Shown here in pieces: positions 56,347 through 64,000 of a stretch of 64,000 nucleotides of DNA (positions are counted from its first letter, which is position 1; each line of letters opens with the position of its first letter). A program made the translations under genes and the position numbers. A model generated the notes under the pieces. The model searched no databases and was not told where the DNA came from. It saw only the letters and a program-made list of their open reading frames with translations. This stretch comes from CAYUQT01 sp964596165 (GTDB lineage Bacteria > Planctomycetota > Phycisphaerae > UBA1845 > JAFGLZ01): NCBI GenBank assembly GCA_964596165.1, contig CAZQTW010000021.1, positions 19,674-83,673 on the forward strand, read 5' to 3'.

Positions 56347-58398
56347 ATGCGTTCAATGAACCCAGAGGCCGCGGAAGACCGATCGCACGGGTTTCAGACC
56401 GCCGATTGGCTGGTTCTGGCCGGTCTCGTCGCCCTCGCGGCATCGACCCGAACTGTCTATTACCTCCAGTCGCTCGCGTGGCCTTACTTCGACCAGCCCG
56501 TGTCAGACGCCGCGATGTACCTCGATCGGGCAAGGGGCCTGCTCAATGGGTCGTGGCCCCCGCCCAACACCGCCCATTCCCAAGGTCCGCTCTATCCCTA
56601 TGTGCTGGCCGCGATCCTCAAGCTGACCGACGGTTACCGGCTCATGCTGGTAATCCAGCTAATCCTTGGCTGCGCGAGTGTCGGACTCGTCTACGGCATT
56701 GCCCGCCGAATTACCGGGCGAACGGGGGCGACCGTCGCGTCGCTCGGGTACATCGGTTACGGCCCCTTGCTATCGACGGAGGGCAAATTACTCACGGAAT
56801 CGATGAGCATATTCCTGGCGTTGCTTGCCCTTTGCTGGCTGGTCCGGCTCACCGATCGGGTTTCCTGGTGGCGGCTTGTCCTGGCCGGATTCTGTCTCGG
56901 CCTGGCAAGCCTGCTTCGCCCGCCGCTGATGCCGGCGATCCCGGCGATCGGCGCCTGGATCTGGTGGACGCATCGGGCTGCGAGGGCACGCGGCATTCTC
57001 GCCGCCGGCCTTCTCTGCGCGTCGGCGGCGCTTCCGATCGCGCCGTTCACCTGGCACAACTATCGGGCCGAAGGCGAATTCATCGCCATCACGTCCGCGG
57101 GCGGAATCACCTTCTGGCTGGGCAACAATCCCCTGGCCGCCGGCTCACTTAGCCTCGGTGGCGTCATCTCCGGCGAGGTCTCCTCCCAACACGAAGAACA
57201 ACTGTCGGCCGCCGAGCGGGTCCTCGGACGCAAGCTGACCAGCGGTCAGGCCTCGCGATTCTGGTATGGGCGCGGCTTGGCATTCATCCGGAAATATCCC
57301 CGTCAGTGGGCCTGGATCCTATGGCGCAAGTTCCGCCTCTTCTTTAGCAACGAAGAGGTGGCCAACGTATATGCCTTCGCCTCCGAGCAACTGGATATCT
57401 CGATCTTGCGAGCAACGGCAATCCCGTTTGCCCTTATCGGTGCGGCCGGGTTGGTGGGAGTGATCTTGCTGATCCGAAGGCCCGAGGCACAACCCATCGT
57501 CATCATGCTCGCGCTCGGTTTTGCCTCCTGCATGGTGTTCTATACATCCTCGCGATTTCGCCTGCCGGTGGTCCCCTTGTTGGTCATCTTGGGCGGATGT
57601 GGCATCGGCCGTGTTCTGGCGTGGTACCACAACGGGGATTATCGACGGATGGCTGCGGCGGTGGCCGCGTTTGTAATACTGGCGGGCGCGATGTGGTGGC
57701 CGGTCGGCGGTCCGCTCCCCCCCGCGGAATGGTTCGGGCGCAGAAGTCTGGCTCACATGCTCTCAAGAAACGGCGACTACGAACGAGCCCGTGCCCTTCT
57801 GGCACCGCAACTGGAGCCGAACGTCCCCAACGAAGAGCGCGCTGCCGCATGGCTCATGCTCGGACGCGTGGAAATGGAGCGGCGCCGATACCCGCAGGCT
57901 GTCGAAGCCTTCGGCAATGCGCTGAAGATCGACCCGACGACACTTACTCCTCATCGCTACATGGCGATTGCCAACTACTCGCTCGGACAATACGCCAAAG
58001 CAATCGAAAGCGCCAAGGTGGTGCTAAAGCAGAACCCCCGCGACATGGAATGCCGACTGTTGATCGGCGAGTGTCTGATCCGGCAGCAGAAGTGGTCTGA
58101 AGCAATTGAGGAGGCGCGAAAGGCCCAGGCGGTTGAGCCGAGAAATCTTCAGGCAATGCACCAGCTCGGCCAAGCATATTATGGCCTGCATCGGTACGAA
58201 CAGGCGGCAGAATGTTTCCAAACGGTCTTGAAGGTGCGTCCGGAGCCGCTTGTCGTGGTCAACTTCGCGCTCTGCTTGAACCGTATGGGCCGCACGGCGG
58301 AGGCCCGTCAGGTACTGCAGCGCCTCTTGTCGGCCGAACCGGATCATCCCCAGGCCAAGGCACTCCTTCGCGATCTGGGCGGAGCCGCGGCGCCATAA
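56347..58398 (+). CDS. GT39-like membrane glycosyltransferase fused to C-terminal TPR domain
   Basis: 683 residues from ATG 56347; ATG 56356 is a close alternative. Helix 1 (LVLAGLVALAASTRTVYYL) is followed by FDQPVSDAAMYLDRARGLL and HSQGPLYPYVLAAILKL, the pattern of PMT-type membrane transferases, with about ten helices to residue 450. From about 475 to the end it is soluble TPR (LARARALLAPQ-like, then AVEAFGNALKIDPTTLTPHRYM, AIESAKVVLKQNPRDMECRL and AAECFQTVLKVRPEPLVV), roughly five to six units. The fusion could tether the enzyme to the giant TPR protein or to substrate proteins. Same architecture as the protein encoded at 16098. Confidence 0.83.
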   Translation: MRSMNPEAAEDRSHGFQTADWLVLAGLVALAASTRTVYYLQSLAWPYFDQPVSDAAMYLDRARGLLNGSWPPPNTAHSQGPLYPYVLAAILKLTDGYRLMLVIQLILGCASVGLVYGIARRITGRTGATVASLGYIGYGPLLSTEGKLLTESMSIFLALLALCWLVRLTDRVSWWRLVLAGFCLGLASLLRPPLMPAIPAIGAWIWWTHRAARARGILAAGLLCASAALPIAPFTWHNYRAEGEFIAITSAGGITFWLGNNPLAAGSLSLGGVISGEVSSQHEEQLSAAERVLGRKLTSGQASRFWYGRGLAFIRKYPRQWAWILWRKFRLFFSNEEVANVYAFASEQLDISILRATAIPFALIGAAGLVGVILLIRRPEAQPIVIMLALGFASCMVFYTSSRFRLPVVPLLVILGGCGIGRVLAWYHNGDYRRMAAAVAAFVILAGAMWWPVGGPLPPAEWFGRRSLAHMLSRNGDYERARALLAPQLEPNVPNEERAAAWLMLGRVEMERRRYPQAVEAFGNALKIDPTTLTPHRYMAIANYSLGQYAKAIESAKVVLKQNPRDMECRLLIGECLIRQQKWSEAIEEARKAQAVEPRNLQAMHQLGQAYYGLHRYEQAAECFQTVLKVRPEPLVVVNFALCLNRMGRTAEARQVLQRLLSAEPDHPQAKALLRDLGGAAAP

Positions 58399-58469
58399 TC
58401 GCCCGTTCCGGTCTGCGCTGCAATCCATGAGAGATCCGGCGAGCTGAAATGCCGAAGACTGCCACCGGC

Positions 58470-60005
58470 TCACTGGCCGGTTCGTACCTGCGACATCGCG
58501 GTCTTGGCCGGTGCCACATCGCTTGAAGCGTGTCGGGCCCCCGTGATCAACCGGCCGGGCAGAATACCCACGATCACGACGACGACGGCGGCCAGCCCCA
58601 GGCCGAGCTTGAGCAATCCGCACGGCACCATCCGGAGGTCCTCGTCGACCCGCTCGCGGAGGTAGCAGGCGGCCACAATCCGCAGGTAGTACACCGCCCC
58701 CACAGCCGAAGTCAGCACGCCCAGGACAGCCAGAACAATCATCGAAAGCTTATCCGGGCTGTGGGCGTCCAACGAAAGCGCCGCACCGAAGATGTACACC
58801 TTGCCCACAAAGCCCGCCGTCGGTGGCATCCCCATCAGGCTAAAGGCGCAGACCGCCATCGCCAGTGCCGCCACCGGATACGCGCGCGACAAACCCGCCA
58901 GGTCGTCGAGCCGTTCGCCCTCCGCATAGCCAGCCTTGGTTCGCAACAAGCCCACGACGGCGAAAGCACCGAGATTCGTTGCGCCGTAAATGGCGATGTA
59001 GAACATCATCGCGCCGATTCCGTCGCGAATGGGCGTGTCCAACTGGCTCACCGGACCGACGAGCAAGGCGACGAGCATATAGCCCGAATGGGCGATGCTG
59101 CTGTAGGCCAGTATCCGCTTGACGTTGCTCTGCAGCAAAGCCAGCACGTTGCCGACGATCATGGTCGCGGCGGCCAGGCCCCACAGAAGCCAGAAGATCG
59201 GATCGGGCAAATGACCGCCCGTCGTGGCCAGCATCTTCGCCAACGCAACAAAGCCGGCCAGCTTGGGCATGAAGCCGAGCATACCGGTAACCGGAGCGGC
59301 GGCGCCTTCATACACATCGGCGGCATAAAAGTGCATCGGAACCGCCGCCACCTTGAAGGCCAGCCCGAAGATGGCCAGCGACAGCCCGGCGACGACCATG
59401 AAACCGTCCGGGCCGGCGGACACAACGCTCGTGATGCTCGCCTTCCCCGACGAAAGAGCCGTCGTTCCGGCGACGCCGTAGAGGAGGCTGAACCCGTAGG
59501 CCGTCAGCGCCGAGGCCATCGCACCCAGGAAGAAATACTTGAGTCCCGCTTCCTGGGCGCGAGGGTCCGTTCGACCGGTCGCGACGAGGACATAGGTCGG
59601 CATGCTGACCAGCTCGAGTGCAATCAGCAAGACGATCAGATCGTCGGCCAGCGCCGTCAGCATCGCCCCGGCCATGCTGAAAAGTACCATCGCGAAGAAC
59701 TCGCCGCGATCGGCCGCACCGGGAAGATGCCAACTGATCAGAAGGAGGAGCACACCGAAGGCCAGCGTGATCAGTCGAGCATATGTGGCGAGCGGTCCCA
59801 GTTTGATCCCCGCCAGTGGGGTGGCCGACGAAGCCGGAGCGTACAGCATCGCCGCCAATGCGCCGATCATGCCCGCGGCCGCTATCAGGAAGACAAACCA
59901 CTGTCCGCGCCCGCGGCCAAGAACACCGACCCAAAGCGCCAGAACCGCCGCAACAACCAAGACAAGCTCGGGTGCGAGTGCCTGTATGTATCCCGGTATC
60001 GACAC
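58470..60005 (-). CDS. nuoN: NADH-quinone oxidoreductase subunit N
   Basis: 511 residues from GTG 60005, which follows the nuoM stop (TAG) after one base and is preceded by AGGTGGA; an ATG at 60047 lies inside nuoM. One of the three antiporter-like subunits of complex I that pump protons. About 14 helices are visible; conserved points include LIALELVSMPTYVLVA (Glu in the fifth helix), VPMHFYAADVYEGAAAPVTGML (Lys is replaced earlier by VAAVP) and LAYSSIAHSGYMLVALLVG. Last gene of the nuoLMN run and convergent with the GT39/TPR gene 71 bases away. Confidence 0.95.
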   Translation of the reverse strand: MSIPGYIQALAPELVLVVAAVLALWVGVLGRGRGQWFVFLIAAAGMIGALAAMLYAPASSATPLAGIKLGPLATYARLITLAFGVLLLLISWHLPGAADRGEFFAMVLFSMAGAMLTALADDLIVLLIALELVSMPTYVLVATGRTDPRAQEAGLKYFFLGAMASALTAYGFSLLYGVAGTTALSSGKASITSVVSAGPDGFMVVAGLSLAIFGLAFKVAAVPMHFYAADVYEGAAAPVTGMLGFMPKLAGFVALAKMLATTGGHLPDPIFWLLWGLAAATMIVGNVLALLQSNVKRILAYSSIAHSGYMLVALLVGPVSQLDTPIRDGIGAMMFYIAIYGATNLGAFAVVGLLRTKAGYAEGERLDDLAGLSRAYPVAALAMAVCAFSLMGMPPTAGFVGKVYIFGAALSLDAHSPDKLSMIVLAVLGVLTSAVGAVYYLRIVAACYLRERVDEDLRMVPCGLLKLGLGLAAVVVVIVGILPGRLITGARHASSDVAPAKTAMSQVRTGQ

Positions 60006-60006
60006 G

Positions 60007-61920
60007 CTATCGTTCCACCTGTTTCGCCCGACACGGCGATGCCCCATTCATGACCAAGAGTACCGAACGCCCTACCCGGTCGGCAGTGGACAGGCGTGGT
60101 CTCATGTCGGACGGCCTCACACCTGTCGGGACGAACGCGTTGTGCCGATGCTCAAGGCGCGTCCCCATGGCTGAGGAGGCAAACCACCCCATCCCCGCCT
60201 CATGGCTCTCGCTCGCCGTTGCCGTCACTGCTACCCCATTCAACACACGACCGAGGATCTGTCGTTCCAGTGCCGGTTGCATCGACTTGGTCACCGACCC
60301 CGGCCAAATGCCGATGATCAGGCAGAGGATCGCAATCGGTGTAAGCACGCCGATCTCGCGACCGGTCAGATCCTGCTTGAGCCCGTGAGTCGTGTCCGGC
60401 GTGTGCGGCGGTTCGACAACCGGTCCGAACAACACGCGTTGACACATCCACAACATGTACACCGCCCCGAGCACGATCCCTGTCGCGGCCACGACGGCAT
60501 ACGGGATGCCGAAGGGGCCCGGCTGGGGACCGCGAGCCGACACGAAGGTGCCAAGCAGGACCAGGAACTCGCCGACGAACCCGTTCAGACCCGGCAGCCC
60601 GATACTCGACAGGGTGAAGACGATTAGGAAGAACGCCAAGATGGGCATACGCCGAGCCAACCCGCCAAGGTCGCTGAACTTCCGCGTGTGATAGCGCTCG
60701 TAAATCATCCCGACCACAAGGAACAGCGCCCCGGTGCTCAGGCCGTGATTCACCATGTAGATCAGCGAACCGGTCAGTCCCGCCATCTTCAGACTGAACA
60801 TCCCCAGCACGCAGAAGCCCAGGTGGCTGACTGAGGAGTAGGCAACCAGCTTCTTGACGTCGTCCTGCACCCAGGCTGCGAGAGCACCGTAGATGATCCC
60901 GGCAATCGCCAAGACGCCCATGAACGGTCCGAACGCCGTCGCGGCGGACGGGAACATCGGCAAGGCAAAACGCATGAGACCGTAAGTCCCAAGCTTCAGC
61001 AGCACGCCGGCCAGGATCACCGAGCCCGCCGTCGGCGCCTCCGTATGCGCCAGCGGCAACCAGGTATGCAGCGGGAATAGCGGCACCTTGACCGCGAAGC
61101 CGACGATCATGCCCAGGAAGACCCACCACTGGACATGGGGCGGGATGATTCCCAGTTGGGCCTGAAGGTAGAGCCGCCGAATGTCAAAACTGAACTTCCG
61201 TTCGCTGAGAATCCGAACGTTCTCGGCCACGACTGCCTCCGCCGTTCCGGTCGGCAGGTCGCGAAGGACTACGGCACGAACCGACTCCGCGGTCATCTGA
61301 TCCGAATGGGCATAGCCGCTCCAGGCCACGTAGAGAATGCTCGCAAACGTTAGCACGCTGCCCGCAACGGTGTATATGAAGAACCGGTGGGCCGCCCGCC
61401 GTTTCTCCTTGCCGCCCCAGATGCCGATCAGGAAGAACAGCGGCACCAGTGTGAATTCGAAGAATACGTAGAACAGCAACAGATCCATGGCGCAGAACAC
61501 GCCAAGCATGCCCGTGTGCAGCAGCAACATGAGGATGTAATACAGTTTGACTTGTTCACGAATCGCCGAGAAGCTCGCACCAATCGAGAGCGGCGTCAGC
61601 AAGCCTGTCAAAACAAACAGCCAGATGCTGACGCCATCCAGCCCGACGTGATAGCGGACGTCCAGCTTGGCGAGCGGGCCGGTCCCGCCACCGATCCACG
61701 GAACACTCTTCTCGAATGCGTAGGTCCCCGTCGCCGCCTCGGGTCTATCGAGGAACACGATCGCCGCCAGAATGACGAGAAGGAGCGTCACGATCGAAAC
61801 AGCAAGGGCGAGGCGACGGACCTTGTGCGGCTCGGAAGCAGGCATCAAGCAAATGAAACCCGCGCCCGCCAGCGGCAGGAAGATGATGATCGTCAGAATC
61901 CAGTCGCCAAACCAGCTCAT
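60007..61920 (-). CDS. nuoM: NADH-quinone oxidoreductase subunit M with long C-terminal extension
   Basis: 637 residues from ATG 61920 (AAGGA six bases before). Proton-pumping subunit of complex I: the key Glu is in FYVFFEFTLVPLFFLIGIWGG and the Lys in FAVKVPLFPLHTWLPLAHTEAP. NuoM is usually about 500 residues. The excess comes from an insert of roughly 60 residues after helix 6 (ESVRAVVLRDLPTGTAEA and onward to QAQLGIIPPHVQW) and about 70 hydrophilic residues after the last helix (SESHEAGMGWFASSAMG to the end), which do not look like the family and may be a late stop. It overlaps functionally with nuoN, one base away. Confidence 0.95.
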   Translation of the reverse strand: MSWFGDWILTIIIFLPLAGAGFICLMPASEPHKVRRLALAVSIVTLLLVILAAIVFLDRPEAATGTYAFEKSVPWIGGGTGPLAKLDVRYHVGLDGVSIWLFVLTGLLTPLSIGASFSAIREQVKLYYILMLLLHTGMLGVFCAMDLLLFYVFFEFTLVPLFFLIGIWGGKEKRRAAHRFFIYTVAGSVLTFASILYVAWSGYAHSDQMTAESVRAVVLRDLPTGTAEAVVAENVRILSERKFSFDIRRLYLQAQLGIIPPHVQWWVFLGMIVGFAVKVPLFPLHTWLPLAHTEAPTAGSVILAGVLLKLGTYGLMRFALPMFPSAATAFGPFMGVLAIAGIIYGALAAWVQDDVKKLVAYSSVSHLGFCVLGMFSLKMAGLTGSLIYMVNHGLSTGALFLVVGMIYERYHTRKFSDLGGLARRMPILAFFLIVFTLSSIGLPGLNGFVGEFLVLLGTFVSARGPQPGPFGIPYAVVAATGIVLGAVYMLWMCQRVLFGPVVEPPHTPDTTHGLKQDLTGREIGVLTPIAILCLIIGIWPGSVTKSMQPALERQILGRVLNGVAVTATASESHEAGMGWFASSAMGTRLEHRHNAFVPTGVRPSDMRPRLSTADRVGRSVLLVMNGASPCRAKQVER

Positions 61921-61998
61921 CGATTGTCCTTCAACTCCCACCGAACCGGACTGTCCTCGTCGCGACGGAGCCCGCCGAAGGCACGCCGGTTCCGACAA

Positions 61999-63906
61999 TC
62001 ACAGCCGTGCCAACACGATCGCCAGAATCACCGCAATCATGACCGCCCCACTCAGGGCATACCCTTGCAGCGCACCCCGTTGGAACATCTGTTGCAGAAT
62101 CCACGCCAGTCCCCGCGGGACGGCGGTCACCAGCCAGATGATCCCGTCGATGCCCCAATCGTCGATCGTCCAACACGCCCGACCGACCCACCGCAGCGGC
62201 CGAACGACGCAGGCATCGTAGATCTCATCCACATACCACTTGTTGTTCAAAAGCCGATAGGCCGGACCGAACGTCACCATCATCCGCTCGGCCACCGCGG
62301 GCATCTTGACGTACAACAACCACGCCGAGGCAATGCCGATGATCGCCAGCGTGCCCGACAGGGCCATCACGCCGTAGTCGTGGCCGCCGTGTCCCCCGCC
62401 CTCGTGCACAGCGGTCAGGGCCGGACCGATGTACTGCCCGAAATGACCCGCGATGTTCCAGTAGCCCGCAAACACGGCCCCAATGGCCAGAATCCACAAC
62501 GGCATCGTCATCACCGGAGGTTGCTCATGCGGATGCGCCCCCTCGGGCAGGCGAGGCTGACCATGAAAAGTCAGGAAGATCGCTCGGAATGTGTAGAACG
62601 CGGTCAGGATTGCAACCGCCAGACCGAGACCGCCCAACGCACCGCTGCGCCCCAGCGCGGCCGCGATGATCTCATCCTTGCTGAAAAAACCCGACAGAAG
62701 CGGGAACCCCGCCAGCGCCAATCCACCGATCCAGAACGTCATGCACGTCGACGGCATCTGCTTGCTCAGGCCGCCGAGTTTGCGAATGTCGATCACGCCC
62801 GCCATGGCATGCATCACACTGCCGGCGGCGAGGAACAAGAGTCCTTTGAAGAACGCATGCGTGTGCAGGTGGAAGATCGCCGCCGACGGCGCGCCCACAC
62901 CCAACGCCAAGAACATGTAACCCAGTTGACTGACCGTCGAATAGGCCAGGATCCGTTTCAAGTCGTATTGTGCCAAGGCGATCGTCGCACTGAGCAGCGC
63001 CGTCAGGGCACCGGTCCAGGCGACCACCGTCATCGCCGCCTCGGAATGGGCAAAGATGACGCCACACCGTGCGACCATGTAGACGCCGGCGGTCACCATC
63101 GTTGCGGCATGGATCAGCGCGCTGACCGGCGTCGGCCCCTCCATCGCGTCCGGCAACCACACATACAACGGGATCTGGGCGCTCTTGCCCACCGCCCCAC
63201 AGAACAGCAACAGGGCGATCCAGGTCAGACGGGGCGTGTCATGAACCAGATGGATCAACTCCTGAGGGTTGGCAATACCGAGCTTCATCAACTCTTCGGC
63301 TTTGCCTTCGAGCGCAAAACGCGTGGCGTCAAAGACCGTCTGATAGTTCAACGAACCAAACGTGAAATAGATGAGCAGAACGCCCAGCCCGAAGCCAAAG
63401 TCGCCGATCCGGTTGACTAGGAATGCCTTCTTAGCCGCCGCCGCTGCCGAGGGGCGCTGGTAGTAGAAGCCGATCAACAGGTAACTGCACAGGCCGACCG
63501 CCTCCCAGCCGAGATAGAGCAGCAGAAAGTTGCCCGCAAGCACCAGTGAGCACATCGAGAAGACGAACAACCCCAGGAACGCAAAGAACCGTTCGTAACC
63601 CCGCTCGGGGCGACCGTGTTCACGCATATAGCCGACGGAGTAGATCACCACCAGCGTACTGACGGACGTTACCGTCAGCAGCATGACAATCGTCAGCGGA
63701 TCGATCAGAAACTCGATATTGAACCAGCCCTCGCCGCTCGCGCCCGACGTGAGCCCGGTGGGAATCCAGCGATACAGATCCAGTGCCCCGACGTCCTTGC
63801 CGCCGGTGAGGAACATGACCAATGAGGCAACAAACGCGCCGCCCACGCCGAAGATCACCGGCCACTGGGCTCGCCCGCTCAAGAACCGCAGGAAAGCACC
63901 CACCAC
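61999..63906 (-). CDS. nuoL: NADH-quinone oxidoreductase subunit L (N-terminus incomplete or disrupted)
   Basis: 635 residues from a tentative GTG at 63906. Proton-pumping subunit of complex I carrying the long lateral helix that ties the pumps together. The Glu of FLLLYLGWEAVGLCSYLLIG, the VPDAMEGPTPVSALIHAATM-type segment (LPDAMEGPTPVSALIHAA) and the HL helix region near the C-terminus (NNKWYVDEIYDA) are present. A normal NuoL begins about 15 residues earlier with the first half of helix 1, which is absent: the frame upstream turns low in complexity (SPGSGAG). The other nuo genes would lie beyond the window. Confidence 0.93.
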   Translation of the reverse strand: MVGAFLRFLSGRAQWPVIFGVGGAFVASLVMFLTGGKDVGALDLYRWIPTGLTSGASGEGWFNIEFLIDPLTIVMLLTVTSVSTLVVIYSVGYMREHGRPERGYERFFAFLGLFVFSMCSLVLAGNFLLLYLGWEAVGLCSYLLIGFYYQRPSAAAAAKKAFLVNRIGDFGFGLGVLLIYFTFGSLNYQTVFDATRFALEGKAEELMKLGIANPQELIHLVHDTPRLTWIALLLFCGAVGKSAQIPLYVWLPDAMEGPTPVSALIHAATMVTAGVYMVARCGVIFAHSEAAMTVVAWTGALTALLSATIALAQYDLKRILAYSTVSQLGYMFLALGVGAPSAAIFHLHTHAFFKGLLFLAAGSVMHAMAGVIDIRKLGGLSKQMPSTCMTFWIGGLALAGFPLLSGFFSKDEIIAAALGRSGALGGLGLAVAILTAFYTFRAIFLTFHGQPRLPEGAHPHEQPPVMTMPLWILAIGAVFAGYWNIAGHFGQYIGPALTAVHEGGGHGGHDYGVMALSGTLAIIGIASAWLLYVKMPAVAERMMVTFGPAYRLLNNKWYVDEIYDACVVRPLRWVGRACWTIDDWGIDGIIWLVTAVPRGLAWILQQMFQRGALQGYALSGAVMIAVILAIVLARL

Positions 63907-64000
63907 CCCCGCCCCTGAGCCTGGCGACCCGCCCGAGGAAGCGCGGCTGCGCGCCCTCGGAGAACTTGCGGAAGGCGGGCCGCAGGAACGGCCTCGCGGG
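63907..64000. other. Terminal segment that does not continue nuoL
   Basis: The last ~95 bases are visibly richer in G and C than the rest. In the nuoL frame they read SSGGSPGSGAG-like sequence. A different minus-strand frame reads more like protein (RPFLRPAFRKFSEGAQPRFLG). This suggests a contig-end join or the tail of another gene rather than the nuoL start. Confidence 0.4.

Noticed and set aside
61387..63420. A 677-codon plus-strand open frame opposite nuoM and nuoL
   Set aside because: Extremely rich in Arg, Gln, His and Asp, no hydrophobic core, no ribosome site; antisense to clear complex I genes.
1..64000. CRISPR arrays, insertion sequences, prophage genes, tRNA or rRNA genes
   Set aside because: I saw no regularly spaced repeats, transposase or phage-like proteins, no cloverleaf sequences and no rRNA-like conserved stretches.

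Overview
The window looks like a piece of a GC-rich Gram-negative chromosome, most likely from an uncultured member of the Planctomycetota (Phycisphaerae-like). This is inferred from gene style, since no rRNA or other phylogenetic marker is present. The clues are a Tat-exported Gfo/Idh oxidoreductase, an arylsulfatase, a GH50-type glycosidase, a galactonate-dehydratase-type enolase, an SGNH hydrolase, a URO-D-like protein, secreted beta-propeller and Asp-rich proteins, and many glycosyltransferases. One very large pyruvate:ferredoxin oxidoreductase and the membrane arm of complex I suggest anaerobic, ferredoxin-linked energy metabolism fed by polysaccharide breakdown.

Layout. 1-5841 (minus): a tightly overlapping surface-polysaccharide operon with two paralogous GT2 enzymes, two GT4 enzymes, a methyltransferase and an O-antigen-ligase/polymerase-like membrane protein cut by the window edge. 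6108-8594 (minus): a frameshifted sialidase-like gene, a phosphotriesterase-family hydrolase and a secreted unknown. 8731-12312 (plus): pyruvate:ferredoxin oxidoreductase with a visible promoter and a textbook terminator. 12451-16064 (minus): a broken HigA-type antitoxin, a GH50-like glycosidase and a galactonate-dehydratase-type enolase. 16098-18928 (plus): a membrane glycosyltransferase with a TPR tail plus a polyprenyl-phosphate-sugar-synthase-like GT2. 19164-27296 (minus): DegT aminotransferase, APH-type small-molecule kinase, ComEC, DAHP synthase and seryl-tRNA synthetase, the last behind a long leader with a terminator hairpin and an inverted-repeat element. 27297-30930: divergent secreted beta-propeller and Tat-exported oxidoreductase. 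31031-34327 (plus): HlyD / ATPase / ABC-2 permease exporter. 34477-41122: sugar-phosphate isomerase-like protein, facing a minus-strand run of URO-D-like protein, a membrane-protein remnant, sulfatase, SGNH hydrolase and a lone transketolase C-terminal subunit. 41341-58398: an unusual block of three GT39-like membrane glycosyltransferases, three radical-SAM proteins (two of the B12-binding type), a 1612-residue TPR protein and an exported Asp-rich, EF-hand/dockerin-like protein. 58470 to the end (minus): nuoN, nuoM, nuoL.

How it fits together. Sulfatase, SGNH esterase, GH50-like enzyme, galactonate-type dehydratase and oxidoreductase would strip and catabolise sulfated or acetylated galactan-like polysaccharides, and pyruvate would be oxidised by the PFOR, with electrons possibly entering complex I. 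The glycosyltransferase blocks would build cell-surface glycans. The least explained part is the radical-SAM/TPR/GT39 block, which is my best candidate for an undescribed pathway. Three loci (sialidase-like, HigA-like, membrane-protein fragment) are disrupted by frameshifts while the roughly 35 other genes are intact. The last ~95 bases look foreign to nuoL.
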